In this document: positions 25,301 through 38,985 of the stretch, piece by piece
Layout of the letters: each line of letters begins with the position of its first letter
Numbering within the stretch: the first letter of the stretch is position 1
NCBI GenBank assembly: GCA_034620365.1
Contig: JAQGEQ010000289.1
Coordinates: 248,001-312,000, forward strand
Length of the DNA: 64,000 nucleotides
Direction: 5' to 3'
Origin: Pegea sp. RAD2-039
Taxonomy: Eukaryota; Chordata; Thaliacea; Salpida; Salpidae
The notes under the pieces: generated by a model
The model's input: the letters and a program-made list of their open reading frames with translations, nothing else
What the model was told of the DNA's origin: nothing
The model's database searches: none
Position numbers and translations under genes: made by a program

Positions 25301-28300
25301 CAGTAACTATCGAACCTACTTGGCATCCATCAGCAAGTGAGTGAAGCTCCAATTGATCTCATTCAGAGCTTCTGATCTCGATTGATGTAGAGTCGGAAGA
25401 GAAGATTGCCTACTCATCTAAACTTTCACTGATCAGTACATCAACTTGGCTATCAGTTCCGACTCATCTGAAGTTGATGAATATGGTTCGAGCCATCAAC
25501 GTAAAAGTTGACGCGCGATCGCTTCGATCAGGAGAACATTACGCGGAAGTTCGCGCTTATGACGTAGATGCGCCTGATTTTGGACCAGTATTCACAGTAC
25601 CAGTGACAGTGGTCAAACCTCAACCGTTTGTTGATTTGAAGTTGTTTCTGAATTCTGTTTAATTTGATTTGTTTAGAGTTGAAGAAAGACAAATATTCGA
25701 AGATGTAAGAGTGTTCGGAGCTGGTCAGATCCATCGATCATTTTTCCAAGTCCCACAGAATGCCACGTGGGCAGGTTCGAACTGTGCTGTGATTGGTTGA
25801 TTTGTTTTTAAATGGTCCAATTACAGAGCTTACTGTGACAAATTTGAATAATGAAAGCCCTGCTAGATATGTTCTTCACTTCGTTCAACTTGTGAAGCAA
25901 AAAGCTTTTCGTAATCACGAATTCTATAAGTTTGTCTCAATACCTGAACAATCTACTTACTCGTGGGCGTTTGCTGTACAGGTCAGTCCCAGTCTCTTTG
26001 TGATTTTTTGATGTCATCTTGATGTTCAAGGGCGGAGTAGCTATTGAAATGTGTCTAGCAAGATGGTGGTCTAATTCAGGAGATTCAGAATTGAAATGGA
26101 AACTTCAGTTTAGGGGTGTAGGACCAAGTACTCGTAAACTATCAATGGTCACTTCACAACTTTCTATCTTCGATTTTCACAAAATCTTTTTTCAGCATGC
26201 TTCAAATGGAATATCTTCTTTCCAATTGGTCAGTTTGGCGCGTGAAGAAATCGCCCCAACTATTACTCTCAGACAATTAGTACAACCCCTGCGCCCATAT
26301 GATCACGTGATATGTCCTTCGAGTAGTCGTGATGTTCTCATCAGCGGTATCCCGCTCTTCCAAATGATCAACATCTACAGCTTCACCATGGTAACGTGAC
26401 GTTATCATCACGTGGTTCGCTAGACTTTAATTTTCAGAACAAGAATGGAGAAGTTCAAATCACTTTTCCTATTTTATCTGATCTCTTATACGAGAACGAA
26501 TATGTGAGCCAAATTTGGCTCCTCTACAACACCCATAAAGAGTTCATGGGTGCTGGGGATGCCTACCCCAACCAGGTTCTTAAATCTTTCAAGCAATCTT
26601 TAATCTAAAGTCGAAATTGTTTAGTATAATGTGAAGTTAGATAAAGGCGAATATACAGTCTTCCTACAAGTCAAACACGAGTCACGTGACCTGTTGGCTC
26701 GCTTGAAAGACTCACCTCTAACTGTAACTCACAAACTACCTTCTCCTATTCCTCTCGATGTATATTCCAATCATCGAGAAGCTCTGATTGGTGGAAACAA
26801 AATGGCTTCTGGTGTTGTCACTAGCAACGAAGCTGTTGCTATCTATGTAGCGCCACTAGCGGAAGACAAGTAGACAGTTTTGTTTGATTTAAATGTTTCT
26901 ACAGATTTATTTATTTGTAGAATCCCAAAGAATACAAGTGGAGGATTCTACTTTATCGGATCTTTGACTCTTCCAAAAGATGAAGTTGCAAAGAAAGCGG
27001 TGAGTTGAAAGATACTTCCTCCACTTCTCACTAACACCTCTTTCATCTTCATATGATCACATTTTTTTCAGCAGAATCTTCACCAAGGTAAAAGTTCCCT
27101 CAAAAATCTTCAGGTGAAACTAAATCATCTTTTCACTCCTTCTTCATCCTTTGAAACCCCTCCTCTTCATCTTTAGTGACTTTTTTATCCAAAATCTCAT
27201 TCCAGGACCTTTATAACTTCACATACATTCTCATGCAACCTGCCAGCAAACCTAAAGCTAGAGGTTCATTCAACAAACGCCCCAATCAATCCTCATCTAC
27301 TACTTCTTCTTCTTCTAAACCTTCCAAACCAGCTGATGAAAAGATGAAAGAAGAGCTACGAGACACTAAAATATCTTGGATCGTCAAGTCAGTTACTCGA
27401 TCTTTCATTCAGCATTTAATCAGTTGATGATGTTTTAGTCATCAAAACTACGATGTTCTCGATGAACTAAGAGCAGAGTGGCCCGATCATATTCCTTTAT
27501 ACGTCTCTACCTTACAAGCCTTGGATTCGGCAACTAACGAAAATGTGATACTTTTGTATCTAGAAACTTCTTAATTCTTTTTATTAACGACAATTTAACT
27601 TGGATAATTTTGCATTTCACTTCTATTGGTGCTACATCAGATCATTTTTATTTAATTGACTCGTAAATAAAGATCAAATCTTACTTTTAAGGGCATAAAA
27701 CTCCAGATAACTCAGCTGGTTAAAGGTGCTGAGAACTTGATTGCTTTTAAGCGATGAATAATGATTTATTAAAAGATTAATCAAAGATCTTTGCTAAACT
27801 CAGACTCTTTTCATTTTTACAGAAAAATCTTTCACTGATTATAGAAATAGCTGATGAAGTAATCAACCGAATTAATCAGGTCGAACTGCTCTCAAATCTT
27901 AGTAAAAAAACTGATTCAAAATCCGAACTGAAAATGTGAGTGAGATCCAGGCCCAGAGGATCGAATCTTTACTACAACTTCTTTTACAGTGAAGCAGATA
28001 AACAGAAGGCGCAGTTGTTGACATCTCTAATTTCTAAAGGACAAGCACTAGCTGATATGATTCGTAAAGAAGTGATGCTAGAAAGCGATTCACTTGTCGG
28101 AGTCAATACTAGCATCTCAGGACCACTTGAAAAAGTCCATGAGATTTATGAAATGCTTTTCAAGATTGTTGAAACTAAAGAATCAATTGTTCAGCCTTTC
28201 TTATATAAATTTGGCCTTGCTACTGGCAAGTTAGGGTTGTCATTGAAAGCTGCTTATCGAATGTATGAAGAGAAGGGAACTAAAGAACTTTATGAAGACT

Positions 28301-28449
28301 TGATGATGGTTAGTATTGATATCATCTCTTCACTTGTGATTTATTTCATTTATTTATAGTGCTGTGGTCTTCTTGGTTGGAATCATGTGAAGATTTACAT
28401 GGAAGAGAAGATTAAAGTGAAGTTTCCTAATGATTATATCCCATTTTAG
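22337..28449 (+). CDS. TPP2: Tripeptidyl peptidase II
   Basis: About 27 exons splice to roughly 1,248 residues, the same length as human TPP2 (1,249). TPP2 is a giant cytosolic subtilisin-family exopeptidase that removes tripeptides from free N termini downstream of the proteasome. All catalytic residues are present: Asp in ILDTGVD (about residue 42), His in SHGTHVAA (about 261), oxyanion Asn in SSAGNSGPC and Ser in [13 protein letters not shown] (about 447). The long insert between Asp and His, typical of TPP2, is there. The C-terminal half matches the family throughout (for example [15 protein letters not shown] and the PDHIPLYV segment). A Ser-rich linker lies in the exon at 27206-27387. 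Many introns are only 48-54 nt. The start codon gives [10 protein letters not shown], aligning with the family N terminus. Confidence 0.95.
22690..22745 (+). repeat. Short dispersed repeat pair, copy A
   Basis: Located in TPP2 intron 1, this block ('gctataagagctg', then 'gtcatcttcagccacgtgtc') matches a block at 31628-31685 in HECTD2 intron 2 ('gctataagagctg', 'gtcatgtgcagccatgcgt'). Both are intronic and in the same orientation. The family is unknown. Confidence 0.5.
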
Positions 28450-30472
28450 TGATTATTTCATCTGTTTATCTAACTCATATAAATAACAAATATATCTTCT
28501 CTTGGAATATTTTCATTCTTCAAAAGTTAATAAACCTTTACAAAGTGTTACAATCAATAATCTCATTTTCTTTCCACATGATGTAACAACCCTCTTGCAA
28601 CAGTTTAATGCATGGTGCTTTTAATATAGTTACAGGAATCTTCTAATTTCTTGTTCTTGCTTCGGCTTTAAGTTCTTTTGATTTGTAGTGCTTTATAATT
28701 GGAATATTTTCGTCGTAATTTTTGACCAGTAACCTGCTCGTTTTGTAAAGGCAAATATAAACATTATTTTGTTGTATAAGTTTATTGTTAATTTAATTCT
28801 GTTTCGATCATTTGTTATTTAATGGAATTTTCATTCATCTAAAAAATGTTATCAACTTCTTCAATAAAATCAATTTAATCTTAAGGCAAATATTGGTTGG
28901 TGAAAGAAAATTTGTGTCTTAATATCTACAAATCGAATTCTTATAACTTACTACTATTGTAGTAAATTAAATTTCTTTAAAAAAGTTTAATTGACAATTT
29001 GAAATGGATTTAGTTTGATATTTCTTCACCACTGAAACGTTTTAGATAAGAATTCGTTTCACGATAATGTTGAAAATCTTTTTAAGCTAACAATAAAAGA
29101 GATGAAAAAAACTTTATGAGTTTACAACAAAATTGATTTGAAATTTGTCGTTTAGTTAATGAAGTGAAACAACAATTTTTTTGAATTAAACAACTGAAAA
29201 AAGAGCTTTTCCTTCTAAATAAAAAACTTGCAAATTGTTAAAATAAGCGAAAAAAGGTTTCTCTTTCAGCATTTAAACAAAAATGTCATGCTGTTGAAAA
29301 AGTAAAGATATTTAGATGGAAAATATCCTCAAAATAAAAGTTATACTTCTTAACAGCTTTATTTAAGCTTTAAATAATTTTTATTTAAAGTTATTTGCAT
29401 CAATTAGTTTTTATACAAATTGCAAAATCAACAAATTTACAAAAATGTACAAGTCGATAATACGCCATATTGTTCAACCTTAAAAAACTCTTCTATCTCA
29501 TTGGAAAAGGTTATTCAAATTGATGTTCCTTTTAAGATTGATTTTTTTATCAGAAATTATTTGAGTTTTAAATAAGAAATTTAAGATAAACAAAGAATTA
29601 ATTCGAATGAATTACTTCAAACTCAAAAGACTAAGTGTATTAGTACTTAAACTTCAACAAACCAACATATGCCTTCTAAAACACCAAAAATTTTATCATA
29701 CTTAAATATAAAATTATTTTAACAACTAAACATAAACTTAGAGCTTTAAATTTGAATAAAAAACTTCAACTTGTATTTTATCTAATTTGTTACTTTGTAA
29801 TTTCCACCACTAAGTGGCGTAGCGTACCTCGCTACAAACAAACTACAAATTTTTATCAATCTAAAATTGACATTTGACTTTTTGCAGCTTCAAACTTGTA
29901 GTAACTTAAAGCTTTATATTTAATTCGTTGCAAAGTGAGAAAGTCAAGTGCCTACTAAAGCTTTTGTGATTATTAGTTTTTGCTAGTTGCCAAATTACTT
30001 TATTTTATACTTTAGCTGATAGTTAAATAATTTTGTAGAAAAGTATTCTAATAAAAATTTCTGATTATTTGTAAATAATTTGAGTTCAAGTCGGCTAAAG
30101 ACATTAGCAGAGATGAAAAAAAGTTATTTTTGTAGTTTGTTATCTCTTGTAAATGTATTTTCATTTTTTATTATTTTTATCATTTGTTTTAAATTTCATA
30201 AATCTAAAAACTGTTTATGGTTTAAAAAAGTTGTTTAAATTTAAATTCTATTTGAATTGAATAAAGAATATTCATACAATAAAAACATCTGAATGTATTT
30301 GTGGTAAGGTAAATCATATTCTAATGACCATCAAAAACCATATTTTTTAGTTTGTTGTTTTTACAACGACATGGATTTATCAGATTAAAAAATAATTACA
30401 TCCGGGCTTTTATTAATCATAATATTAAACTGATGAAACTACAATTCAAAATCACTTTAACTTATCTTTAAA
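28450..30472. other. Intergenic stretch between TPP2 and HECTD2
   Basis: An AATAAA poly(A) signal for TPP2 lies at 28529-28534, 80 nt after the stop. The rest is AT-rich with no supportable gene. Confidence 0.5.
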
Positions 30473-33400
30473 ATGGAAGAAGCTAAAAAGCCTTCTAAAT
30501 TAAGAAGCAAAACATCTCTAAAGAAGTTTTCTGATTCCAACTTCTCTGGACGAAGATCTAATCTTTGGAATGATGATAATGTGAATTTTTGTGGACATTT
30601 ATTATCATTTAAAAGTTTTAGGTTTGTGAATTTTTTAACTTTTAGATCCAGCTTATTTTAGAAACTTTAGGAAATAAATTTATTAGTGTTAAGGACTAAA
30701 AGTAAAATAAAATTGTCTTTATAAACAAATTTTGCTACTAACAACACAATTGTACTTACTTATGTGGGTACTTATCTAAAATAATTATTTGTCTAAATCC
30801 AAGTCAAAGAAGCTACACATAACAAACAAATCTAGAATCTTCTTTTATCATAATTTTGTGAGCAACAGAATTTATTTAATTAAAGTTAACTCTTAAAAAT
30901 CAAAAGTTTTTTACCTGAATAACTTAGTAATGAAAGTTTTTAAAGAAAGCTTAGTGAAATTATTTTTAAAAGATTTTAATCATTAAATAAGTAGTTCAAA
31001 CAAGATATATGTTCATGTAGGTCAAGCTCTAACAAAACAAGCTCTTTTATGGGAAACAACATTTGAGATACAGACTGTTTAAATTGTTTTTTTTAATATA
31101 AAGTTCTATTGGTCAATACAAACAATTTCTATGTTCAATCATTCTATACAATAGTGTAGTAGCTGCTACTTTGATACATGTATTGTCAAATCGTATTTCT
31201 TAGATTATTTGTTTTAATTAATTTTCTTTTTAGATTGGAACTTGATAGATATAAAGAAGACTCAAGTGCTTTATACAGATTAGAGAGATTCTATGAAAAC
31301 TTGTTTGGCTCTTTTGAATCATTAAATAAATGTTTCCAACGAAAACAGAACAAGTAAATTTTTAATTACTTTTTATTTCGTAACAACTTTATTTAGTTAT
31401 TTAAATTATATAATCTCTTTTAAATTGTGCTAAAAATTAAAATAATTTCTTTAAAAATGATATACAGCTGCCAGTTCTTTTTCATTTTCTTCACTTATAT
31501 TATTTTTGATTCATGAATTATATATACTCACACTTTTGCGGTGTTCCTATTTTCTTTTCCAAATTAATTATCTTAAATTGTGATACTTATGACCTTTCTA
31601 TTATCGCGTCGCTCATATTCTTTTGTGTCCGCTATAAGAGCTGTATAATTTGTCATGTGCAGCCATGCGTTGAATAGATGAATACATAGGACATGAAATG
31701 ACTAATTGTTAGAGTGTTTTATGTTTAGCAAACTGATGTTCAACTTGTAAATTTTTCTGAGAAATAATAAAAAAGAAAACATTTGTTTGAAATTTCATAA
31801 AAGCTGAAATATCTGTTTTTTGTACTTCATCTTAATCTTGTTTTGATGTTTAAATTCATGAATATTTCGACTTGTAACATCACAAAGTTTTGAAAATCAA
31901 ATCTTAAAATAAATAAAGTACAATTTTAAAAAGAATTAAACAGTTTTGATTAAATTAAATGCAAATAATTTGATGATTTGTAAAAATGTCTTTTGTGTGT
32001 TTGTTCTTTAAAACGTTTGATAGAAAACAAAAGGAAAAAAATATTACTTGATCTTCAAAAATGTTCTATAAATATCTGTTTACATAATTAGTGATCAAAT
32101 ACTTCTTATATGCTGGTTTGAAAATACATAAATATTAATAAGAATAAAATTAAGTAAAAAAAAAACAGTTTTTTGTCGGACAACTTATTTAATTTTGACT
32201 TTTCTGATTTCACGGTTAAAATGTTTGTACTTAAGGCGTGAAAAGCATTCTGATATAACACGGACATCAGAAACATGTTTAAAGCAAATAGAACCTCAAT
32301 CTATATTATCAGATTCAAATACTGACCGAAAATTTGTCGCATCTGTCTACCAAGGACTCGTTCAGCTGGTAAGATAACATTTGTTGCTAAAAATTTCGAT
32401 TTTAATAAAAAATGTTAACTTTGAATCACCGTAGTTTAATTTTTCAATCCTGCTTGAGTTTTGTTTTAAATTTAGAGGCAGGTCTTTAAATACTTCTAAC
32501 TTTTTTATACTTTGTTAAATTTTTAGCCAGATCAAGTCAAGAAAAGTGTATTGCTGGGAATGACGAATTGTTTGTTGAAGCAAAGAGACAAGTAAGATGT
32601 GAAATTCATCAATTATTCAAATGTACCTTTCTGAAAACCATCTCAAAAAATTCCCAATAATTTCATCTGTAAAAATACTTCAAAAAATTTCTTTATATTT
32701 ACATCAATTGAAAGAAAGTTTGTTGCTTCTTTGTAGTTTTTACTGAATAAGCCACGAAACACAACCATCAATAAAAGCAACTTTGCTATTGTGATGTAAC
32801 TACATCAATATTGTTTAATCACGTGCAAAGTCTTAACACATCGCTGTCTGCGCGCGATTTTAACTTTCTCGCTTATTCGGAAAGTTTAATAAGAAACACA
32901 AATAAAGTTTGTTTCTAAAGAAAACTGTTCTCACAGTGAACCTACTGAAGATATATTGCGTGGATATTTCATTTTGATGCAGAATCCAGTTTTCGCTGAA
33001 TGTGATTCGTATGTCGTGTTTGCTCATCTAATAAAACAGCTTGCATCGTTGACACCTACAAACAAACTGCTTCTTTGCCAGTGGCTTAGAAGGTAAGTTC
33101 TATTCATGTTTAAAAGTGTTATGGAGTCTTCAGAATCAGTTGAAATTCAATTTCTTAAACTTACTTCATCTTAGAAGTTCTTGTTTACAACTAATTTGAT
33201 AGAAGGAACAAGAAATATGGTTTTTACATGTTAGCACCTGTTTCTGAAATATTTAATTGTTCTTTCTTGATTCAAAAACTATTTTTTGTGGTTTATTATC
33301 AGTCAAAAATTGATGAATATATTTCATTTGTTTGTATGAAGCAAATTATCAAATTGATAAATCACTTAGTAATCCTTTCTACCTCATAGACATCTTATTG

Positions 33401-35857
33401 TCAAATCTGAGACTTTTTACAAAGAATTCAAAGAGCTTGTAAGAGTAGAAGGGTTTGTTGTTACAAATTGATGATATTCTGATGGATGATTTTAATCAAA
33501 ACCTTTCCTACTTTAACTGTTTTCTTTTCTATTTAACCTCCCTCTTCAAATTACTTTGTGATTTAAAGGTAGTCAAGTTTTCATTTCTACCAACTTCTAA
33601 TTTTAAATCAAATATTTGATTAGAAATTTCAATTGTTCAGATTATCAACACCTAAATTCAGACCTTTAGTAAGAAATATCCACACTTTTATATCAAGAAG
33701 TATGCAGTTGATGAAGCAACAAAACTCGTTAACAGACTGGTGGATACCATCATCACTCGATGTCCTACAACTTCTCAGTCAGTTTGTTTCAACTGATTTA
33801 TCTTGATCTTGAAACTTCTAATCTTTAGATGATGCTAACAATTACGTGAAACCTAGACTAATTTCCTTTCGAGAATTTTACAACGAATCTATAAATCATA
33901 TTGATATTTTAAAAGAATTTGACAAGTGGAAGATATCTTTAAATCATCAGTTAGTTTCTCCTTTATTATTTTTATCTTTTTTCTACAAACTCTTCTCTAA
34001 AACTGACTTCAACAAACACTTTGTTGTCACGTGATCTTCCTCTAAAGATTTTGAAGATCATTTTCTGATTTTAGATTCAACTTCTGCAAATATCCCTGCA
34101 CCCTAACCCTTGTTTCTAAGCAACGCATCATACGTCACGAGCAGGAACTAGAGATGATCAGCAACGCGCGTCAAGAGATCGAAACTCAACTGAGAAGGTT
34201 TGACGCGATGTGATGACGTCACACATGACTGATGACGTCACCATGTAGAAGACGAGCGCCACCCACCGACCAACTCTTCCTTAATATTCAAATTAGACGT
34301 CAGCATCTTCTACAAGACTCTCTTGATCAGATCTTCTTGTGAGCTTGCAACATCCATTTAATCTTATTAAAGTGTGTCTTTTAGAAATAAGGATCGTTTG
34401 AAGAAGAAGCTGAGAGTCGAGTTTGTCGGAGAACCTGGTTTCGATATGGGGGGAATCACCAAAGAATGGTTCCTGCTGCTTCTTCGACAGGTTAGTGAGA
34501 TTAAATCTTTTGATTAAGGAGTTGATCTTAATGATGTCTTTCAGATTTTAAGACCTGATTACAACACGTTTGTGTATAATGAAAAAACGAGATGTTACTG
34601 GTTTGCCCATAACTCTTCTGATAATTCTTCGGATCTATTTCTCGTCGGAGTTGTATCCTTTCAAAAAGTCAAAATAAGATTAAGTCAAAAAAATTATGCG
34701 TCGACCGGGAGTCGAACCCGGAACTAGTGCTTGGAAGGCACCAATGCTAACCGTTACACCATCGACGCTTATACTAATATTTTGATTATACAATTATTAA
34801 AACTATTTTTGATTTTATAGTTATTGAAACTTCTTAATTAATTGTATAAAAGTTACTTGGTTTAGCTGTTTACAACGGAATCACACTTCAGTTTCGAATG
34901 CCAATCGTTTGTTACCGGAAACTGCTAAACGTGTGCACCAATCAGCGACAATCATCGAGTCACGTGCCTGTCACGCTTGATGATTTCCGTCTTGTTGATC
35001 CGGTAGCGGAAATATCAAGCTTCTCAATTTAACTCTTCTTCATCTCAGGACATGACTCACGGATTGGAGGAGCTTCTTAGATATGAAGGTGATGTAGAAG
35101 AAGATTTTGATCTGAGGTTCGAAGTTGATGATCAAGACATTGGTCGCGTGACTACCAGTTCGTTGCTACCCAACGGAAGAAACATTCCGGTTACTAATAG
35201 CAACAGACATCAGTATGTCCAGCTGATTGTGGATCATAGATTAAATCGATCAATCCACAGGTTTGTGAGTTTCATTGAAGACATTTTCTAATCTTCATCT
35301 TTTAGACAATTTTCTGCTTTTTCTCGAGGATTTCTCTCTGCTTTCTCTTCCGAAGCTCTTTCATTTTTATGTCCTGAGGAGCTGGAAGTCCTCATATGCG
35401 GTGTCGTCGGGTTTTCAATCACTGATTTACGGAAGTATACGACTTATAAGGTTCATTCCCGGGTTTTTTTCGATTATCAATTTAAAGTTGATTGATGAGT
35501 TGTTGGTTTCAGGGTTATACTGATACAGATGTGACTGTCAAACACTTGTGGCAAGTTTTATCTCAACTGTCACATTCAAAACAGAAAAAGTTCCTTCATT
35601 TTTGTACTGGTGGCGATAGAATACCTGTCTGTGGTTGGCAACAACTTAAATTTACTATCATAAAAGCGCCAACATCAGATAACATGTTACTACATCTGTT
35701 ATCTGCTTAAGTAATTCTAAATTTCATGTTTTTTAGGTTACCAATGGCGCATACATGTTTCAATCAGCTGTTGCTGCCCGCATACAGCAACAAACAAACA
35801 CTTGCTGATAAATTGACTATTGCTATCGATAATTCCGAAGGTTTTGGATTAGAATAA
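30473..35857 (+). CDS. HECTD2: HECT-type E3 ubiquitin ligase, HECTD2-like
   Basis: Seventeen exons join in frame to 720 residues; human HECTD2 is 776. The central region ([13 protein letters not shown], then [13 protein letters not shown]) and the segment [13 protein letters not shown], then [15 protein letters not shown] follow HECTD2 closely. The HECT domain runs from about exon 11 ([20 protein letters not shown]) to the C terminus. The last exon has the catalytic cysteine in [11 protein letters not shown] and ends SEGFGLE, a standard HECT ending. Such enzymes take ubiquitin from an E2 on the cysteine and pass it to substrates. The start at 30473 gives a basic, Ser-rich N terminus; the true start could be elsewhere because this part is poorly conserved. 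The intron 34653-34852 contains a tRNA-Gly on the other strand. An AATAAA overlaps the stop codon. Confidence 0.93.
31628..31685 (+). repeat. Short dispersed repeat pair, copy B
   Basis: This matches 22690-22745; it lies in the intron of HECTD2 between exons 2 and 3. Confidence 0.5.
34697..34768 (-). tRNA. tRNA-Gly(TCC) inside a HECTD2 intron
   Basis: A 72-nt cloverleaf on the minus strand. The acceptor GCGTCGA pairs with TCGACGC, the T arm is CCGGG/CCCGG, and the anticodon loop CTTCCAA reads TCC. It lies entirely within the 200-nt HECTD2 intron 34653-34852, antisense to that gene. Its mature sequence is identical to the three copies at 47639, 48963 and 50082, but its flanks differ. Confidence 0.95.
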
Positions 35858-37184
35858 ATAGTTGACGTGAAATGGACTTTTCGCCCATTTTTAATTTTAT
35901 ATTTAATAGAGGCTGAAATAATTATCTACTTAAAAACTCTTTGATAATTTGTTAGACGAAGAAATCTTTTCTAGTGAAAATTTTTCTGATAAAAAGAAAA
36001 AGATCTTCAATAGTTTTGATGTTATTTTACCGATGTTGCAATAATAACATGTTTTATTAAGTAGGCTACTCAAAAAACAATTTTTCTTTTTCAAAACTTA
36101 ATAGTATTTCTGATCAGTTATTTACTTGGTCAAAAGTGTTCATATAAAGAACTTTTATCGCCTTTAAATTTACTATTTATGCAGTTTACATTCATTTGTA
36201 ACTTGACTATTAGTCCTAACGCGATTCCATCCATGTCTTTGTTAAATGTTCCTACTGTAGTTAGTTTGGTTAACACGCTGTAGCAACTTTATTTGATTAT
36301 TTAATAAATCATGATATTAAAATTGATACTTAGTTCTAATTTTAGCATTATAAGTTGTTTTTAGATGATTTGAAAGATATGTTTCAACCATAAAAATATA
36401 TATTTTGGTTTGTTTTAATCATTAAATATCAGATAAAATTGAAAAGAATGTTGAACAAAAGTCTTAAATGAAATCATTTTTTTAACAAAAAAGTATTTAA
36501 TTTAAATACTGTTTGATTATTTATTAGTAATTTTCTATTTCAAACTTTGATATTAACAACATAATCATTTGTTGATTCTATTTTTTTAATATTTATTATT
36601 ATCTAAAATGAAAATTAGACAAACAGTTGGATTGTAATTAAAATAAATTTGGAAAGTTAGTTTAACTAAGAAGTTTGCGAATCAAACTTAGTTTTTCGTC
36701 ATAACACAAAAAACTGCTTCAAAGGTGTATCTAATTATTTTTCTTAATAATAAAATTTGAAACAAAATTGTTTAGGATAGAATTATTTTAAGTTCATTAA
36801 ACCAACTAGAAGCAAACAAAAATCGTTACTTATAATAAATCGTCTTTTGAAAAAACTCTTTGAATCGATTTTTTTAAATTTAAAGACTGAAACAAAATCT
36901 GGAACACCTACTTATTCGGATAAAAATTCTTGAACCAAAACACAGACTCATTTCTACAAGTATCAGTTGTCTCACACAACACTTATTTGTTTAACGAAGC
37001 TGTTTTATTTATAAATGAACACTTTAACCAACATTTTAAAGTAAACACTTTCATGAAAATTGCATAAATGTAAAACAAACCGGAAAAAAATTTGCTACAA
37101 ATATTCAAAAATCAACGAGTGTTTTTTGCCTGCTTCGGTATTTATTGTTCGACAGGCTTCGGTCGCGAACGGCCACACATATAT
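35858..37184. other. Intergenic AT-rich stretch
   Basis: No gene can be supported. The right end (37130-37184) is already similar to sequence associated with the R1 repeat. Confidence 0.4.
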
Positions 37185-37375
37185 GTGCCAGGGCAGAAAC
37201 TATGGAGATCCGGAACAGAAGGAATGATGCAGCTACACCCAACTGAAGTCACAGGAGCTTCCAGAAAGACACTGAGTACAACGATGAACTGCCTACGAAG
37301 CTCCAACTCTGGTTTTAAATTCGGAGTTTTGCTTCTCTTAGAAATGTTGTCACAAAGCAGACTAACTTATATGTA
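37185..37375 (-). repeat. Interspersed repeat family R1, copy 2 (inverted)
   Basis: The reverse complement matches 15664-15850 and 43568-43760. The similarity includes 'tttctaagagaagcaaaact', shared with copy 3 only. On the + strand it opens a short frame containing LHPTEVTGASRKTLSTTMN. At the variable site this copy reads TGACTTCA. Confidence 0.75.
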
Positions 37376-38930
37376 AATACATTTCATTGCCACTAATATG
37401 TGTCCACCGATCGAACCCGGAACCCGTTAGATTGTAGCAGATTGCAGCGGAGCGGTTTTGTGGGTCTGGTTGCACATCTAACACCATCATAAACAGATTT
37501 AGTGTCACCCTTTGCTGCTGTAGCTTCATATTTTTGCTTTTGCAAAGCCAAAACTTGTTAGCACTCTACAAAAAGAATTCTTGCAAATCTACGAAATGTT
37601 TTTCTAGTCTCGCACAAATTGCTCAGAGTTATTGCACGTGGTTCATGCTGGTGCTTTACATGCGCTTGACTAGAAGATTGACCGTTAACTTCAGTCAAAT
37701 GATAAATCTCTTCACAGAAAGAGATGCTTTTCCAACTAATTATGAAAATTTATAATAACTATAACATTAACTCTTGATTGAATTTGTTGTGAATTAACTG
37801 GCTAAGTATAACATTTTTGCTTCTTTAAATTTGAATCTAGTCTATCACCAAACAACCCGAAAAAGTTCAAGTCTGACAGAGATAGAAAAATGACTTTAAA
37901 CAAATCTAAAACAGCTTTTGCTTTTACAATCCAAGTATTTAGTTGGGGAGAATGTGATATATTTGGACTATATATCAGAATATTATTTTGTCGCTTCAGT
38001 AAATGTTTCATCAAATTATTATGGTGCCCCCCCCCACTTCCAGCTTTGTCTGTCATCATCCATTTAGTGGCTGTTATCTTTGTGTTTTGCCTTTTACAAT
38101 TGAATAAAGCTCTCTCAAAGAGTTATTTTCATTACAGAATGGATGATTCCTAAATCAATTTCAGTGCCTTGGTTAATTCATTTCATGGATCTGTCTCTTT
38201 CATTTTTCTTTTCTGTTTTTTACAAAAACTGACAAATAAATTGCTGGTTTGTTTGATTGGTATTGATTCCCACATAAGAAGTAAAATTATAAAATAAACT
38301 TTAGCTTAAAAAGTTATTTTTTAACAGTGTTACCTAAAAAAGATTAATAAATTGTAGTTATTACAAATATATTATCACTAATTTACTATTATTACTAATA
38401 ATTGAAAAATTAATAATATTCATCTTAAATAGATAAACTTCAGAATTATTTAGAATAAATAGTGAACAATTAAACTCATAAAATCTATATATGTAATCAA
38501 ATATATTCTTAAAATCTAATATTCTAATAATTTAAAAACATATTTATATAAAGTTCTAAAAAAAGTTCATTTTTAATGAAGTACAATTTATACATTTCCA
38601 AAGTTTATAAATTGATAAATGTAAAAATCATAGTCATTTGCAACAATTTACAAAAATTTCAAAAGTTTATATCAAAAATGTAGTATTTATAAAAAGTGTA
38701 TATTTAATAAATCTAATATAAGATAACTTATCAAATTAAAACTGTTATTTTTGTACTAAGTATTTTTAGTATATGTAATTGTTTGAAAAGTTACAATTAT
38801 ATCTAGTACAAATAATAAAGTTGGTTCAAAATCGATAAATATTCAAAATAAAACAATTTAAATTTCTACAGTTACAAGTTTGGTGGTTTTATCTAATTTT
38901 ATTTATTTATTTATTTATTACAATAAATGT
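37376..38930. other. Intergenic stretch, no gene seen
   Basis: Frames at 37534-37755, 37802-38059 and 37890-38153 have no recognisable domain. A run of ten C lies near 38026-38035, unusual in such AT-rich DNA. Near 37425-37465 'gattgtagcagattgcagc' resembles the 28-bp satellite unit at 42523. Confidence 0.4.
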
Positions 38931-38985
38931 GAAGGAGGGTGCCTAAAAAGAGCACCTCTCGCTAACACACATTCTCACAAATTAG
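38931..38985 (+). repeat. Short dispersed repeat, copy B
   Basis: This matches 7597-7645. The core GGTGC, CTAAAAAGA, GCACC can form a 5-bp hairpin and is followed by ACACATTCTCACAAATTAG. Confidence 0.5.

Noticed and set aside
27072-27087. A 16-nt micro-exon in TPP2
   Set aside because: Joining the exon ending at 26999 directly to 27206 gives [13 protein letters not shown], which matches the TPP2 family; the micro-exon would break the frame.
37802-38153. Overlapping frames on both strands around a poly-C run
   Set aside because: There is no homology, and the overlap on opposite strands is what chance open DNA looks like.
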